DNA of 51,314 bases, from positions 1-51,314 of the forward strand of contig JAFUJU010000074.1 of assembly GCA_017468055.1 (NCBI GenBank), given 5' to 3'. This document shows, one piece after another, positions 38,061 to 45,280 of the stretch. Numbering within the stretch: the first letter of the stretch is position 1; each line of letters begins with the position of its first letter. Source of the stretch: Elusimicrobiaceae bacterium. GTDB lineage: Bacteria; Elusimicrobiota; Elusimicrobia; Elusimicrobiales; Elusimicrobiaceae. The notes under the pieces are model-generated. The model was not told the DNA's origin, searched no databases, and saw only the letters and a program-made list of their open reading frames with translations. Both the position numbers and the translations under genes were made by a program.

Positions 38061-38549
38061 TTACCAACCTTCGGCAGACATTATTTTGCAAATAGCCGCC
38101 CCTTTTGCAGTAGTGGAAGAACAGCTCTTGCTCCATTCCCCGTTTGCAAAAGGAATTCTTCTTACGGTTAGTGTATAGTCTCCGTTCAGACGGGTAGCCG
38201 AAATATTCCACACATCGGCATATACAGCCGAATAACCAAAATGCTTGCTGGCACAGCCGTATCCTGAATTGTACGAACAATCCAAATGGTTGTAATCAAT
38301 ATCAAAATTTCCGTTATTAGGAGCATTGTCTCCCAAAAACGGCCCCCAAGTAATACAACCACCATCATCGCAGCTTTGTGCCAAAGCAAAGCGATCCGCC
38401 GCCTTCTGTAAGCTAGAAAGCGTTAAAACCGCTTCCGCAATGCGGGATTTTTCTACCGCTTTAGTATATTGCGGCAAAGCTACGGCAGACAAGATACCGA
38501 TGATTAAAACAACAACTAATAATTCTATCAACGTAAAACCTTTTTTCAT
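38061..38549 (-). CDS. Type IV pilin-like protein (PilE family), pilin 3
   Basis: A 162-residue prepilin. MKKG precedes FTLIELLVVVLIIGILSAVALPQY, differing from pilin 1 by a single swap in the helix. The globular head is Cys-rich (SCDDGGCI, DCSYNSGYGC, SCSSTTAKGAAIC), so several disulfides are expected. The C-terminus SAEGW is short. The ribosome site is AAAAGGAG, with the same leader length as pilin 1. Driven by the T12 promoter at 38623-38650. No assembly genes are nearby. Confidence 0.88.
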   Translation of the reverse strand: MKKGFTLIELLVVVLIIGILSAVALPQYTKAVEKSRIAEAVLTLSSLQKAADRFALAQSCDDGGCITWGPFLGDNAPNNGNFDIDYNHLDCSYNSGYGCASKHFGYSAVYADVWNISATRLNGDYTLTVRRIPFANGEWSKSCSSTTAKGAAICKIMSAEGW

Positions 38550-38622
38550 TTTTCGCTCCTTTTACACGGCTTTAAGGCTCATTAAATAGCCTTTGAGTTT
38601 TAGGTCTGACCACAACGCTGAA

Positions 38623-38650
38623 ATTGTAGCAAAAAAAAAAAACGTGTCAA
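38623..38650 (-). promoter_or_regulatory. Sigma-70 promoter with T12 tract in the spacer (copy 3, pilin 3)
   Basis: Minus strand: TTGACA (38650-38645), 16-nt spacer of CG, T12 and GC, TACAAT (38628-38623). Core identical to the copies at 146-173 and 9729-9756. The upstream flank has diverged more than in the other two. Confidence 0.88.
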
Positions 38651-38743
38651 GAGATAGCAAAATTTCCGACGATAAAACGGCCATCAAAAAGATTTTAGTC
38701 TTTCTTCTTTCCCAAAAAACAAAAATAAAATTACACAAAAAAT

Positions 38744-38778
38744 AAAAAAATGCTGCGCCCCCCGATAGAGCGCAGCAT
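38744..38778 (-). terminator. Terminator downstream of the secreted 162-residue protein
   Basis: Minus strand: ATGCTGCGC, 11-nt loop, GCGCAGCAT, followed by TTTTTTATT. The gap 38550-38846 otherwise holds the pilin 3 promoter and leader and one further hairpin. Confidence 0.8.
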
Positions 38779-38792
38779 ATGTTCTTTATAGG

Positions 38793-38831
38793 AAAGGTGC
38801 CGATCCCATGCGCTTGTGCGCCAGCACCTTT
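38793..38831. repeat. Second hairpin downstream of the secreted 162-residue protein
   Basis: AAAGGTGC pairs with GCACCTTT around a 23-nt loop that has its own GCGC/GCGC stem. It lies 15 nt beyond the stop at 38847, before the stronger terminator. Confidence 0.45.
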
Positions 38832-38846
38832 TACTTCATGACAAAT

Positions 38847-39335
38847 TTATGCCTTTTCTTCAAACAAAAACACCCTTAAATTTTCATTTTTGCTATGCTT
38901 TACCAAGCGGCCCAAACGGAAAGTTTCCCCCGTTTTCCGATGTTGTGCTTGGGCCGAAATCAGAGCAATACTTTTGTCTTGATAATTCTTCGGCAGAACA
39001 CAAGATGCATCTACCACAATGCCTTTGCCTTCTTCTATCTCGCCGGCACATTCCCGTGTTTCTTGTGTCTTTCTCCCCCAGCCTATCTTTATGGTTCCTC
39101 CGCCTAGTCCGCCAAAGCGTCTAACGCGGTATTCTTTTGTTCCTTGTACAGACCAGACCGCCCGTACCCAACTATTCTTCCGCGCTTGCGCTTCTTGATT
39201 TGCCAAAGCTGCCTGTGCTGTTTTACGCTCTATATTCGCCCAAAACTTTTGAATAGAGAAACGCTCCGTTCCCTGCGCGGCTAAGGCCCCCATTCCCCCC
39301 AGTAACACAAACAACATCACTGCTATTTTTTTCAT
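38847..39335 (-). CDS. Secreted protein of unknown function, trypsin-fold-like segment
   Basis: A 162-residue protein with a signal peptide (MKKIAVMLFVLLGGMGALAA, cleavage probably near residue 20). No family is recognised with confidence. The segment ECAGEIEEGKGIVVDASCVL (about 95-114) resembles the first Cys and the catalytic-His loop of trypsin-like proteases, but Ser111 replaces the His and the rest of the protease is absent. It may be an inactive or half-barrel relative, or this may be chance. It has its own promoter under a 45-bp palindrome. Confidence 0.6.
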   Translation of the reverse strand: MKKIAVMLFVLLGGMGALAAQGTERFSIQKFWANIERKTAQAALANQEAQARKNSWVRAVWSVQGTKEYRVRRFGGLGGGTIKIGWGRKTQETRECAGEIEEGKGIVVDASCVLPKNYQDKSIALISAQAQHRKTGETFRLGRLVKHSKNENLRVFLFEEKA

Positions 39336-39359
39336 TTCTTTTCTCCTTTATTTTTTTAC

Positions 39360-39389
39360 ATTATAGCAAAAGTTAGGCATAACTAACAA
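39360..39389 (-). promoter_or_regulatory. Promoter of the secreted 162-residue protein
   Basis: Minus strand: TTGTTA (39389-39384), 18-nt spacer, TATAAT (39365-39360), then an AAAGGAG ribosome site. Confidence 0.7.
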
Positions 39390-39413
39390 ATATTTTTAGT
39401 TTTTCCTAACTTT
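39369..39413. promoter_or_regulatory. 45-bp two-tier palindrome over the -35 region (operator candidate)
   Basis: AAAGTTAGG, CAT, AACTAA, 9-nt centre, TTAGTT, TTT, CCTAACTTT. Outer 9-bp arms and inner 6-bp arms are each perfect and symmetrically spaced. It covers the -35 and spacer of the promoter at 39360-39389, as expected for a repressor or activator site that binds two half-sites. Confidence 0.6.
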
Positions 39414-39444
39414 TTATCCGTCGGAGAAAAATTTATTAATGTTT

Positions 39445-39969
39445 TTAATAGCAAAAAATACCAGCTAGTCCCGCCAAGCAAATCAGCGGAATCGGATGTA
39501 GTTTATAGCGTAAGACTAAAAAGAAAGAGAAAATAAAAATCAAATAGCTTTTTCCATCTATAAAGTTTTGTCCGTCACACAATAGCAAAGCCGCCGCGGC
39601 AATCAAACCTATCATGGCCGGACGAAGCCCCTTAAAAACAGCCTGCACGGATGGTTTATCCTGATACTTTAAGAAATATTTAGCAATTAAAATCATGATA
39701 ATAAACGAAGGCAAGCAAACCGCCGTTGTGGCCAGCACCGCCCCCCATACGCTGTCTGCCGCGGCATAACCGGTATAAGTAGCCATATTAATCCCTACCG
39801 GACCGGGCGTCATTTGACTAATTGCCACAATATCGGTAAATTCTCCGTTACTCAACCAGCCGTGTTTGAGTACAACTTCATTTTGAATAAAAGAAATCAT
39901 GGGGTATCCGCCGCCAAAATTAAACAGGCCGATTTTGAAAAAAGTCTTAAAAATTTGCCAATAGATCAT
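39445..39969 (-). CDS. Chromate transporter, half-size (ChrA domain), second copy
   Basis: A 174-residue membrane protein of the CHR family with about five helices and the signature FNFGGGYPMI followed by MTPGPVGINMATYTGY. In the two-gene form, two short CHR proteins of opposite topology assemble to one transporter; the partner is encoded just upstream with an ATGA overlap. The ATG at 39969 has a GGAGG site and is preferred to a TTG at 39987. Chromate export is known for full-length ChrA; short pairs may move other anions. Confidence 0.88.
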   Translation of the reverse strand: MIYWQIFKTFFKIGLFNFGGGYPMISFIQNEVVLKHGWLSNGEFTDIVAISQMTPGPVGINMATYTGYAAADSVWGAVLATTAVCLPSFIIMILIAKYFLKYQDKPSVQAVFKGLRPAMIGLIAAAALLLCDGQNFIDGKSYLIFIFSFFLVLRYKLHPIPLICLAGLAGIFCY

Positions 39970-40508
39970 AACTTTTTCCTCCGGCAAAACAAATATCCGC
40001 CCACTGCCGCTGCTATTACAATATACATAGGAGATACTTTACCCAACCATACCAACAATGCACATAACACCGGCCACCAAATATTTCTAAGCGTAATACC
40101 AGCCGCTTTGCCAAGCCGCAGTACGGGCACCGCGATCAAAGCTACTACGGCAGGACGGATCCCTGCAAAAATCTTTTCTACCCAAACATTATGTCTGAAA
40201 TCCTGAAAAAATAAAGCAATGAGCAAGATGATGAAAAAAGAAGGCAATACCGCCCCCAATGCCGCTAAAACCGCCCCTCTGTAAGAGCACAATTTATAAC
40301 CGGAAAAAATGGCCATATTAATAGCCAAGATACCAGGGGCAGACTGGGCCATAGCCGTCATATCCAGAAACTCTTTCTTGCTGGTCCACTTCTTTTTCCG
40401 GACCAGTTCTTCCTCCACCAGCGGCAACATGGCATAACCTCCACCCAAGGTAAAGGCACCGATTTTAAAAAATACGAAAAAAAGTTCCCAATAAAATTTC
40501 ATGTCCAT
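39966..40508 (-). CDS. Chromate transporter, half-size (ChrA domain), first copy
   Basis: A 180-residue CHR-family half transporter with the signature FTLGGGYAMLPLVEEELVRKKKW, then QSAPGILAINMAIFSGY. Its stop overlaps the start of the second half (ATGA), so the pair is co-translated. The start codon at 40508 has no Shine-Dalgarno. No regulator gene is next to it. Confidence 0.88.
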   Translation of the reverse strand: MDMKFYWELFFVFFKIGAFTLGGGYAMLPLVEEELVRKKKWTSKKEFLDMTAMAQSAPGILAINMAIFSGYKLCSYRGAVLAALGAVLPSFFIILLIALFFQDFRHNVWVEKIFAGIRPAVVALIAVPVLRLGKAAGITLRNIWWPVLCALLVWLGKVSPMYIVIAAAVGGYLFCRRKKL

Positions 40509-40527
40509 ATTTTACTATTTTGCTATC

Positions 40528-40555
40528 TTGTTTTATTTCTCTTTTATGTTATACT
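40528..40555 (+). promoter_or_regulatory. Promoter of the Trp-Pro repeat protein
   Basis: TTGTTT (40528-40533), 16-nt spacer, TATACT (40550-40555), then an AAAGGAG ribosome site before the ATG at 40587. Confidence 0.65.
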
Positions 40556-40586
40556 ATAGGAAGGATCTGATTAGAAAGGAGCCGTT

Positions 40587-41402
40587 ATGAAAAAGATATT
40601 CGCCCTTTTATTTGTATTCACCATTTCTTCCGCCATTTTTGCCGGCAATTACAAAACTTGGCCGTCCGACACCGGTGCGGATACTTGGCCGGCAGAAACA
40701 AGTGCTGGCACCTGGCCGTCTGATACGGGAGCAGGCACCTGGCCCAAAGAAGTTTCCTCCGGTACTTGGCCGTCTGATACGGGAGCAGGCACTTGGCCCA
40801 AAGAGATAGCCTCTAATACTTGGCCGTCTGATGGTTATCCTCAGACAAATAACGGTTATCCGCAGGACGGATACCCTCAAGAAACAAATGGTTACCCACG
40901 GGAAGGAAGAGACTACCCTCAAGCTCAACCTCAACGCAAAAAACCAGACCTTTCCTTTTTGTTTGACTGGCTCAAAAATTCTGGTAGCAAAAAATCTATT
41001 AATTTTATATCTATAGATAATCCGGATACGAAACAATCTGAAGAAGGATTAGCCACAATGAGCATCAATAATCGCAAAATAACTCCTGATGTTAAAAAAT
41101 GGGATCGTTCCGAAGTTATTCACTGTAAAAACAACAACCATGTTATTTTCTTTTTAACCTCTAAATACCAAGAAGTGTCCTGGGTAAGTACCGACGTGGA
41201 CAAAACGGAACAGACAGGTGGAAAACAAACAAATTCCCGTCAAAGACACAATCCTTTTATGTTACATTTAATTACTCATAAAGGAAACTTGATTTTGAAT
41301 GTTTTTAAATCTCAAAATCCGGACTTTGAAAAAGAGTTCTACATAGAACCTTTGTGCAGAGATGGAAGGAAGATTATAGAACAGGAATTGGCAAAAGTGT
41401 AA
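40587..41402 (+). CDS. Secreted Trp-Pro repeat protein of unknown function
   Basis: A 271-residue protein with a signal peptide (about 1-19, cleavage near IFA/G). It has seven tandem 9-residue repeats beginning TWP (residues 24-86), in which TWPSDTGAG units alternate with TWPKE or TWPAE units, giving an 18-residue higher-order period. A Gly-Tyr-Pro-Gln rich stretch (about 82-115) follows, then a basic junction (PQRKKPD). The last 150 residues form a compact, soluble-looking domain with two Cys (Cys189 region and PLCRDG). No family is recognised. The layout suggests a surface or matrix protein with a flexible repeat stalk and a C-terminal domain. Single-gene unit. Confidence 0.75.
   Translation: MKKIFALLFVFTISSAIFAGNYKTWPSDTGADTWPAETSAGTWPSDTGAGTWPKEVSSGTWPSDTGAGTWPKEIASNTWPSDGYPQTNNGYPQDGYPQETNGYPREGRDYPQAQPQRKKPDLSFLFDWLKNSGSKKSINFISIDNPDTKQSEEGLATMSINNRKITPDVKKWDRSEVIHCKNNNHVIFFLTSKYQEVSWVSTDVDKTEQTGGKQTNSRQRHNPFMLHLITHKGNLILNVFKSQNPDFEKEFYIEPLCRDGRKIIEQELAKV
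40656..40844 (+). repeat. Tandem 27-bp repeats encoding the TWP units
   Basis: Seven 27-bp units in frame. Units 3 and 5 are almost identical at DNA level, and so are the flanking alternating units, so recent duplication of a 54-bp double unit is likely. Confidence 0.85.
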
Positions 41403-41418
41403 GTAATTTCGTATCATA

Positions 41419-41449
41419 AAAAATCGGGTTTTTCAAACCCGATTTTTTA
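41419..41449. terminator. Bidirectional terminator between the TWP protein and the amidase gene
   Basis: AAAAAATCGGGTTT, loop TTC, AAACCCGATTTTTT between convergent stops at 41402 and 41463. Confidence 0.92.
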
Positions 41450-41462
41450 TTTTCAAAATTCT

Positions 41463-43073
41463 CTATTTTTTCAGCCACCCTTCCGCTTTGGCATAGGACC
41501 AAATTCCTTTTCCTATACCGATGGCCATTTTCTTTTGGGCAGATTTATTGTTCAGTCGCAGGCGGTCTTTGGGGCTACTGATATAGCCCATTTCCACCAA
41601 AATAGCCGGAGACTGTACCCCTTTTAATACATAGAAATTAGCTTGGCGAATAGAATTGTTTTGACTTACGGCAATTCCGATTCCCGGCTCTTTATATACA
41701 TAGTTGCGCACGTGTCCGGCCAGCTTGGAACTTTCGTTCATGTACTCGTTCTTGGCCAAAGATTGTAGCAGCATATCCACAAAATTATAGTGCGTTTCTT
41801 CATACTGCAAAGCTTCGTTTTCAAAGGCAGCCACTTCGGCGGCTTCTTTATCGGTAGCTTTATCTGAGCGGAAATATACTTCAAAGCCATGGGCGGCCGT
41901 ACGCTTGGCGGCATTGGTATGAATGGATACAAACAAATCGGCCTTGTAATCGTTGGCTATTTTACTGCGGCCGGCCAAAGTAACAAAAGAATCATCATTC
42001 CGCGTCAGTTTTACCTCAAAACCTTGCTTTTTCAAATAATCGTACAAATGCTTGGCTACAGTCAAATTCATGTCTTTTTCTTTCGCACTTTTACGGCGCA
42101 CTGCCCCCGGGTCTTTGCCTCCGTGCCCCGGATCTATCACAATTCTCATTTTCCGAGGTCCTTTTAAAACAGGCGTAGCATCTGTCATGACCGTAGCGGG
42201 AGCAGGCTTCAAAACGGCAACGGGCTTGGCTGGCTCTTCCTCCGCTTCGGAAATTACAGACGGCACCAGTTTGGAGGGGTTCAGGTCCAATTCTTCCGCT
42301 TCCTCTGACGCGGGCGAAATCTGAGAATCTTTTGGCTCCGCCACCGGTAAAGACTGTCCTGCCACTTCCAATACCAGCCGTCCGCCTTTTTCCGTAAAAT
42401 CCCACACTTTTCCTTGTTTAGCTAAAACAATTTTCAACTCTACATTTTTTCCGCGTTGCAACAAAGAAAAAGAGCGGATAAAATCATCTTTTAGCCGTTG
42501 GGTTACATTGCGTTTTAACACTGCATTCGGAAACAGAACTTTAATGGTATGTTTGTTCGGTTGTTCGGAAGTAAAAGAAATGTCCCCTTTTCGGGAAAAA
42601 ACTAAACGGTCAAAAGATGCTTTTTGCTCTCTTTTCTCAAAAGCCAAATGATAGTTTTTTTCAACAATAAGCGTATTATTTTCAAAAAGGATTTGCCGAT
42701 CCAAGGCTTTTTGAACCTGAGAAAGAGTGAAAAAGGAAACAGGAACATAAATTCTTCCGTCAGAGGCCACCACTTCCGTCTTTAATTTAACGGTATTTCC
42801 GTTAATAATCGCTTCTTTAAGCGGCGCACTTAAAATAGCATACATTCCCGGAAAAGCTATTTTAATTTGTTTAGCAGCAGAAAAAAGCTCCACACTGGCA
42901 CCTAACTTTTTAGCGGTGGCACGTGCATCTACCAACACTTTTCCGTTAGCCCGAATAGAGGCCACCGTTCCTTTATTTTTTCCCAACACGGATATAGCCG
43001 TCTTTCCCTGCGCATGCAACGCCGGAGCAGCCCCTAAAAAGATACAAAGAAAAAATAAAAGAATTTTTTTCAT
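41463..43073 (-). CDS. N-acetylmuramoyl-L-alanine amidase (AmiC-type, Amidase_3)
   Basis: A 536-residue secreted cell-wall hydrolase that cuts between MurNAc and the peptide stem. A signal peptide (about 1-21) is followed by a copper-amine-oxidase-N-like region with VDARATAKKLGASVELFSAAKQIKIAF, an AMIN-like beta domain (about 150-250) and an acidic/Pro linker (about 255-310). The Amidase_3 domain has IDPGHGGKDPGA, the zinc Glu region, LFVSIHTNAA and ILVEMGYISSPKD. The ATG lies 6 nt after the base of a terminator stem, without a Shine-Dalgarno. It follows rng at the end of the cell-shape run, so it may act in septal or lateral wall remodelling. Confidence 0.9.
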   Translation of the reverse strand: MKKILLFFLCIFLGAAPALHAQGKTAISVLGKNKGTVASIRANGKVLVDARATAKKLGASVELFSAAKQIKIAFPGMYAILSAPLKEAIINGNTVKLKTEVVASDGRIYVPVSFFTLSQVQKALDRQILFENNTLIVEKNYHLAFEKREQKASFDRLVFSRKGDISFTSEQPNKHTIKVLFPNAVLKRNVTQRLKDDFIRSFSLLQRGKNVELKIVLAKQGKVWDFTEKGGRLVLEVAGQSLPVAEPKDSQISPASEEAEELDLNPSKLVPSVISEAEEEPAKPVAVLKPAPATVMTDATPVLKGPRKMRIVIDPGHGGKDPGAVRRKSAKEKDMNLTVAKHLYDYLKKQGFEVKLTRNDDSFVTLAGRSKIANDYKADLFVSIHTNAAKRTAAHGFEVYFRSDKATDKEAAEVAAFENEALQYEETHYNFVDMLLQSLAKNEYMNESSKLAGHVRNYVYKEPGIGIAVSQNNSIRQANFYVLKGVQSPAILVEMGYISSPKDRLRLNNKSAQKKMAIGIGKGIWSYAKAEGWLKK

Positions 43074-43079
43074 AAAAAT

Positions 43080-43106
43080 ACCGCGCGGAACATCTGTCCG
43101 CGCGGT
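43080..43106 (-). terminator. Terminator between rng and the amidase gene
   Basis: Minus strand: ACCGCGCGGA, loop CAGATGT, TCCGCGCGGT, then ATTTTT directly before the amidase ATG (43073). Confidence 0.8.
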
Positions 43107-43115
43107 TACGGTGTT

Positions 43116-44570
43116 TTATTCTAAAACAATTTTATAATCTTCCCAAGCCAATTGCGGGTCAGACTGGATTTTGAGCGAGCGGTGGATATTGTCTTCAATA
43201 TCCGCCTGTTTTTGTTTAATCGCTTCCGCCAAAACCGGATGCAAAACTACCCGCAACGTACCGCCGGGGCGGCCGTTGGTCAGGTCATACACTTCCCGTT
43301 GGATTTTAATGCGCATGCTTTCTGCAGAAAGCACACGGCCCGAGCCGTGACATTGCGGACATTCTTCGCTGATAAAGCTGCCTGTGCTTTCGCGTTTGCG
43401 TTCGCGCGTCATTTCCACCAGTCCCAAGCGGGTAATCGGCAAAATGCGGATTTTGGCTCTGTCCCCGTGTACAGCATTGGCCAAAGCTTCCACCACACGG
43501 TGACGGCTGGAGGCTTTACGCATATCAATAAAATCAATTACAATAATGCCGCCGATATTGCGCAAACGTAACTGATGGGCAATTTCCTGCGCGGCTTCAA
43601 TGTTAGTCTGCGTGACGGTTTCTTCTTGAGATTTATTTCCGGTAAATTTGCCGGTATTTACGTCAATAGCACACAAAGATTCCGCCTCTTGGATAATAAT
43701 GCTTCCTCCGTTAGGTAACGGCAATTTTGTTTTGCGCAAATTATCAATTTCCGGTTCAATTCCGTAAGCTTCAAAAATAGGGGTTTTCCCTTTATAAAGT
43801 TGTACTCTGTCTTCCAACTCAGGGGAGTTTTTCCGCACGAAATCACGCACCCGTTCATAATCGGCTTTATTATCCAACAAATAAATTTTGGCATTTTCGC
43901 TTAATACATCCCGTGCCACTTGCAACACAGCGTCCATGTCTTCATGGAGTAAAGCCGGGGACGGCAAATTATCAAATTTCTTCAAAATGGATTGCCATTG
44001 GCGGTATAAGTATTTCACTTCCCGTTCCAACTCTTCTTTGGTAGCTTCTTCCGCTTCGGTACGCACAATACAGCCCATTCCGTTCAAGTGCTTTTCTGCC
44101 AATTCCTGCATAATTTCATTGAGTTTGTGTCTGGCTTCGCTATCTTCAATATTCTTAGATACGCCGACAAAACTTTGATGCGGCGTCAACACCAAATAAC
44201 GCCCCGGCAGAGTAACGTCCATGGTTACTTTCATACCTTTGGTACCGATGGCATCTTTCACCACTTGCACCATAATCTGCTGGCCTTTTTTAAGTACTTT
44301 TTCAATATTCTTACGGTCGGCACCCAAAATATCGGAAATATACAAATAAGCATTCTTCTCATATCCGATATTGGCAAAAGCACTGGAAATACCCGGCAAC
44401 ACGTTTTCAACGGTCGCTTTATAAATATTTCCCACAATATTCAAAGAACCTCTGCGTTCCCACATCAGTTCATTAATACGGTCGTTTTCTAAAATAGCGA
44501 TGCGCGTCTCTTCAAAAGAGGTATTAACAATTACCTCTACTTTCGGCGCTTCTTCTAAAATATTACTCAT
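43116..44570 (-). CDS. rng: Ribonuclease G/E family endoribonuclease
   Basis: A 484-residue RNase G-type enzyme (no long scaffold tail as in RNase E) that cleaves AU-rich single-stranded RNA and helps mature 16S rRNA. The S1 domain is near 36-120, with GNIYKATVENVLPGISSAFANIGYEKNAYLYISD. The metal-binding Asp residues are in LCAIDVNTGKFTG and IIVIDFIDM, and the Zn-link is CPQCHGSG. It lies 14 nt after the DUF2344 gene, an arrangement found in many bacteria. A terminator follows. Confidence 0.95.
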   Translation of the reverse strand: MSNILEEAPKVEVIVNTSFEETRIAILENDRINELMWERRGSLNIVGNIYKATVENVLPGISSAFANIGYEKNAYLYISDILGADRKNIEKVLKKGQQIMVQVVKDAIGTKGMKVTMDVTLPGRYLVLTPHQSFVGVSKNIEDSEARHKLNEIMQELAEKHLNGMGCIVRTEAEEATKEELEREVKYLYRQWQSILKKFDNLPSPALLHEDMDAVLQVARDVLSENAKIYLLDNKADYERVRDFVRKNSPELEDRVQLYKGKTPIFEAYGIEPEIDNLRKTKLPLPNGGSIIIQEAESLCAIDVNTGKFTGNKSQEETVTQTNIEAAQEIAHQLRLRNIGGIIVIDFIDMRKASSRHRVVEALANAVHGDRAKIRILPITRLGLVEMTRERKRESTGSFISEECPQCHGSGRVLSAESMRIKIQREVYDLTNGRPGGTLRVVLHPVLAEAIKQKQADIEDNIHRSLKIQSDPQLAWEDYKIVLE

Positions 44571-44584
44571 ACAAATCCTCTTAG

Positions 44585-45271
44585 CTATATGACGTGCAGT
44601 TTCCCTTTTCCGTCACGCCAGTACAACTCTTCTCTTGTAAATTTTAAACCTTCTATCGTAAACTCCGCTTCTGCCGGCACCGTCATATTGAGCCATGCCG
44701 CCAGTAAATGTTCCGGCTTGGCTGTTTTTTCCTGATGCCGTTGCAAAAGCAACTCCAACCTGTCCGCACGCACCTGCTTAACGGATAAAACAAACGGTTT
44801 CAAATCTTGCTGCACCGTTATCGCGTTAACGGCCTGTACGGTTAAATATATATGTGCTCCACCAAAAAACGCTTCTAGCGGTTTGTCGGGAGTATATTGG
44901 GCAAAATCTCCCTCCACCGCATATTGCATCACTTCCGCCAACTGACTCACTGAAGGCAAGGCATACGGAACCCTTTTTACATGCAACACCGTAAGTCCCG
45001 CAGATACCTTGGATAATGCGGATAAGGCGGCCTCTTCCTTGACGGGAGAAGAAAAATACAAATCCGCATATTCCCCCAAGCTAAATTGCCCATACCCTAA
45101 AGCAGGGCCATAGGCAAGCCGGGGCCAATTTTTATTTACTTTGGCCGGCTCAAAGGGTAAACCGCTGCGTAAAACCATATTGCGCAAAGCCGCAAAGATA
45201 CGCTTGTGATCCCAAGCACCGGGCACAGTAAACACTACTCGCATTTTATAAATTTTTGGGGCATTGTTCAT
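44585..45271 (-). CDS. TIGR03936/DUF2344 radical SAM-linked protein
   Basis: A 228-residue protein of the DUF2344 family, usually encoded next to a radical SAM protein and RNase G. The start KMRVVFTVPGAWDHKRIFAALRNMVLRSGLPFEPAKVNKNWPRLAYGPALGYG is characteristic. The SAM partner gene is not next to it here and could be elsewhere, or missing. Function is unknown, with a link to RNA or ribosome modification suggested by its neighbours only. The gene lies between rodA (9-nt gap) and rng (14-nt gap). Confidence 0.82.
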   Translation of the reverse strand: MNNAPKIYKMRVVFTVPGAWDHKRIFAALRNMVLRSGLPFEPAKVNKNWPRLAYGPALGYGQFSLGEYADLYFSSPVKEEAALSALSKVSAGLTVLHVKRVPYALPSVSQLAEVMQYAVEGDFAQYTPDKPLEAFFGGAHIYLTVQAVNAITVQQDLKPFVLSVKQVRADRLELLLQRHQEKTAKPEHLLAAWLNMTVPAEAEFTIEGLKFTREELYWRDGKGKLHVI

Positions 45272-45280
45272 AGTCTTTTC

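Noticed and set aside
40656..40844. CRISPR-like regular repeats
   Set aside because: The units are 27 bp, contiguous, in frame and coding; no spacers.
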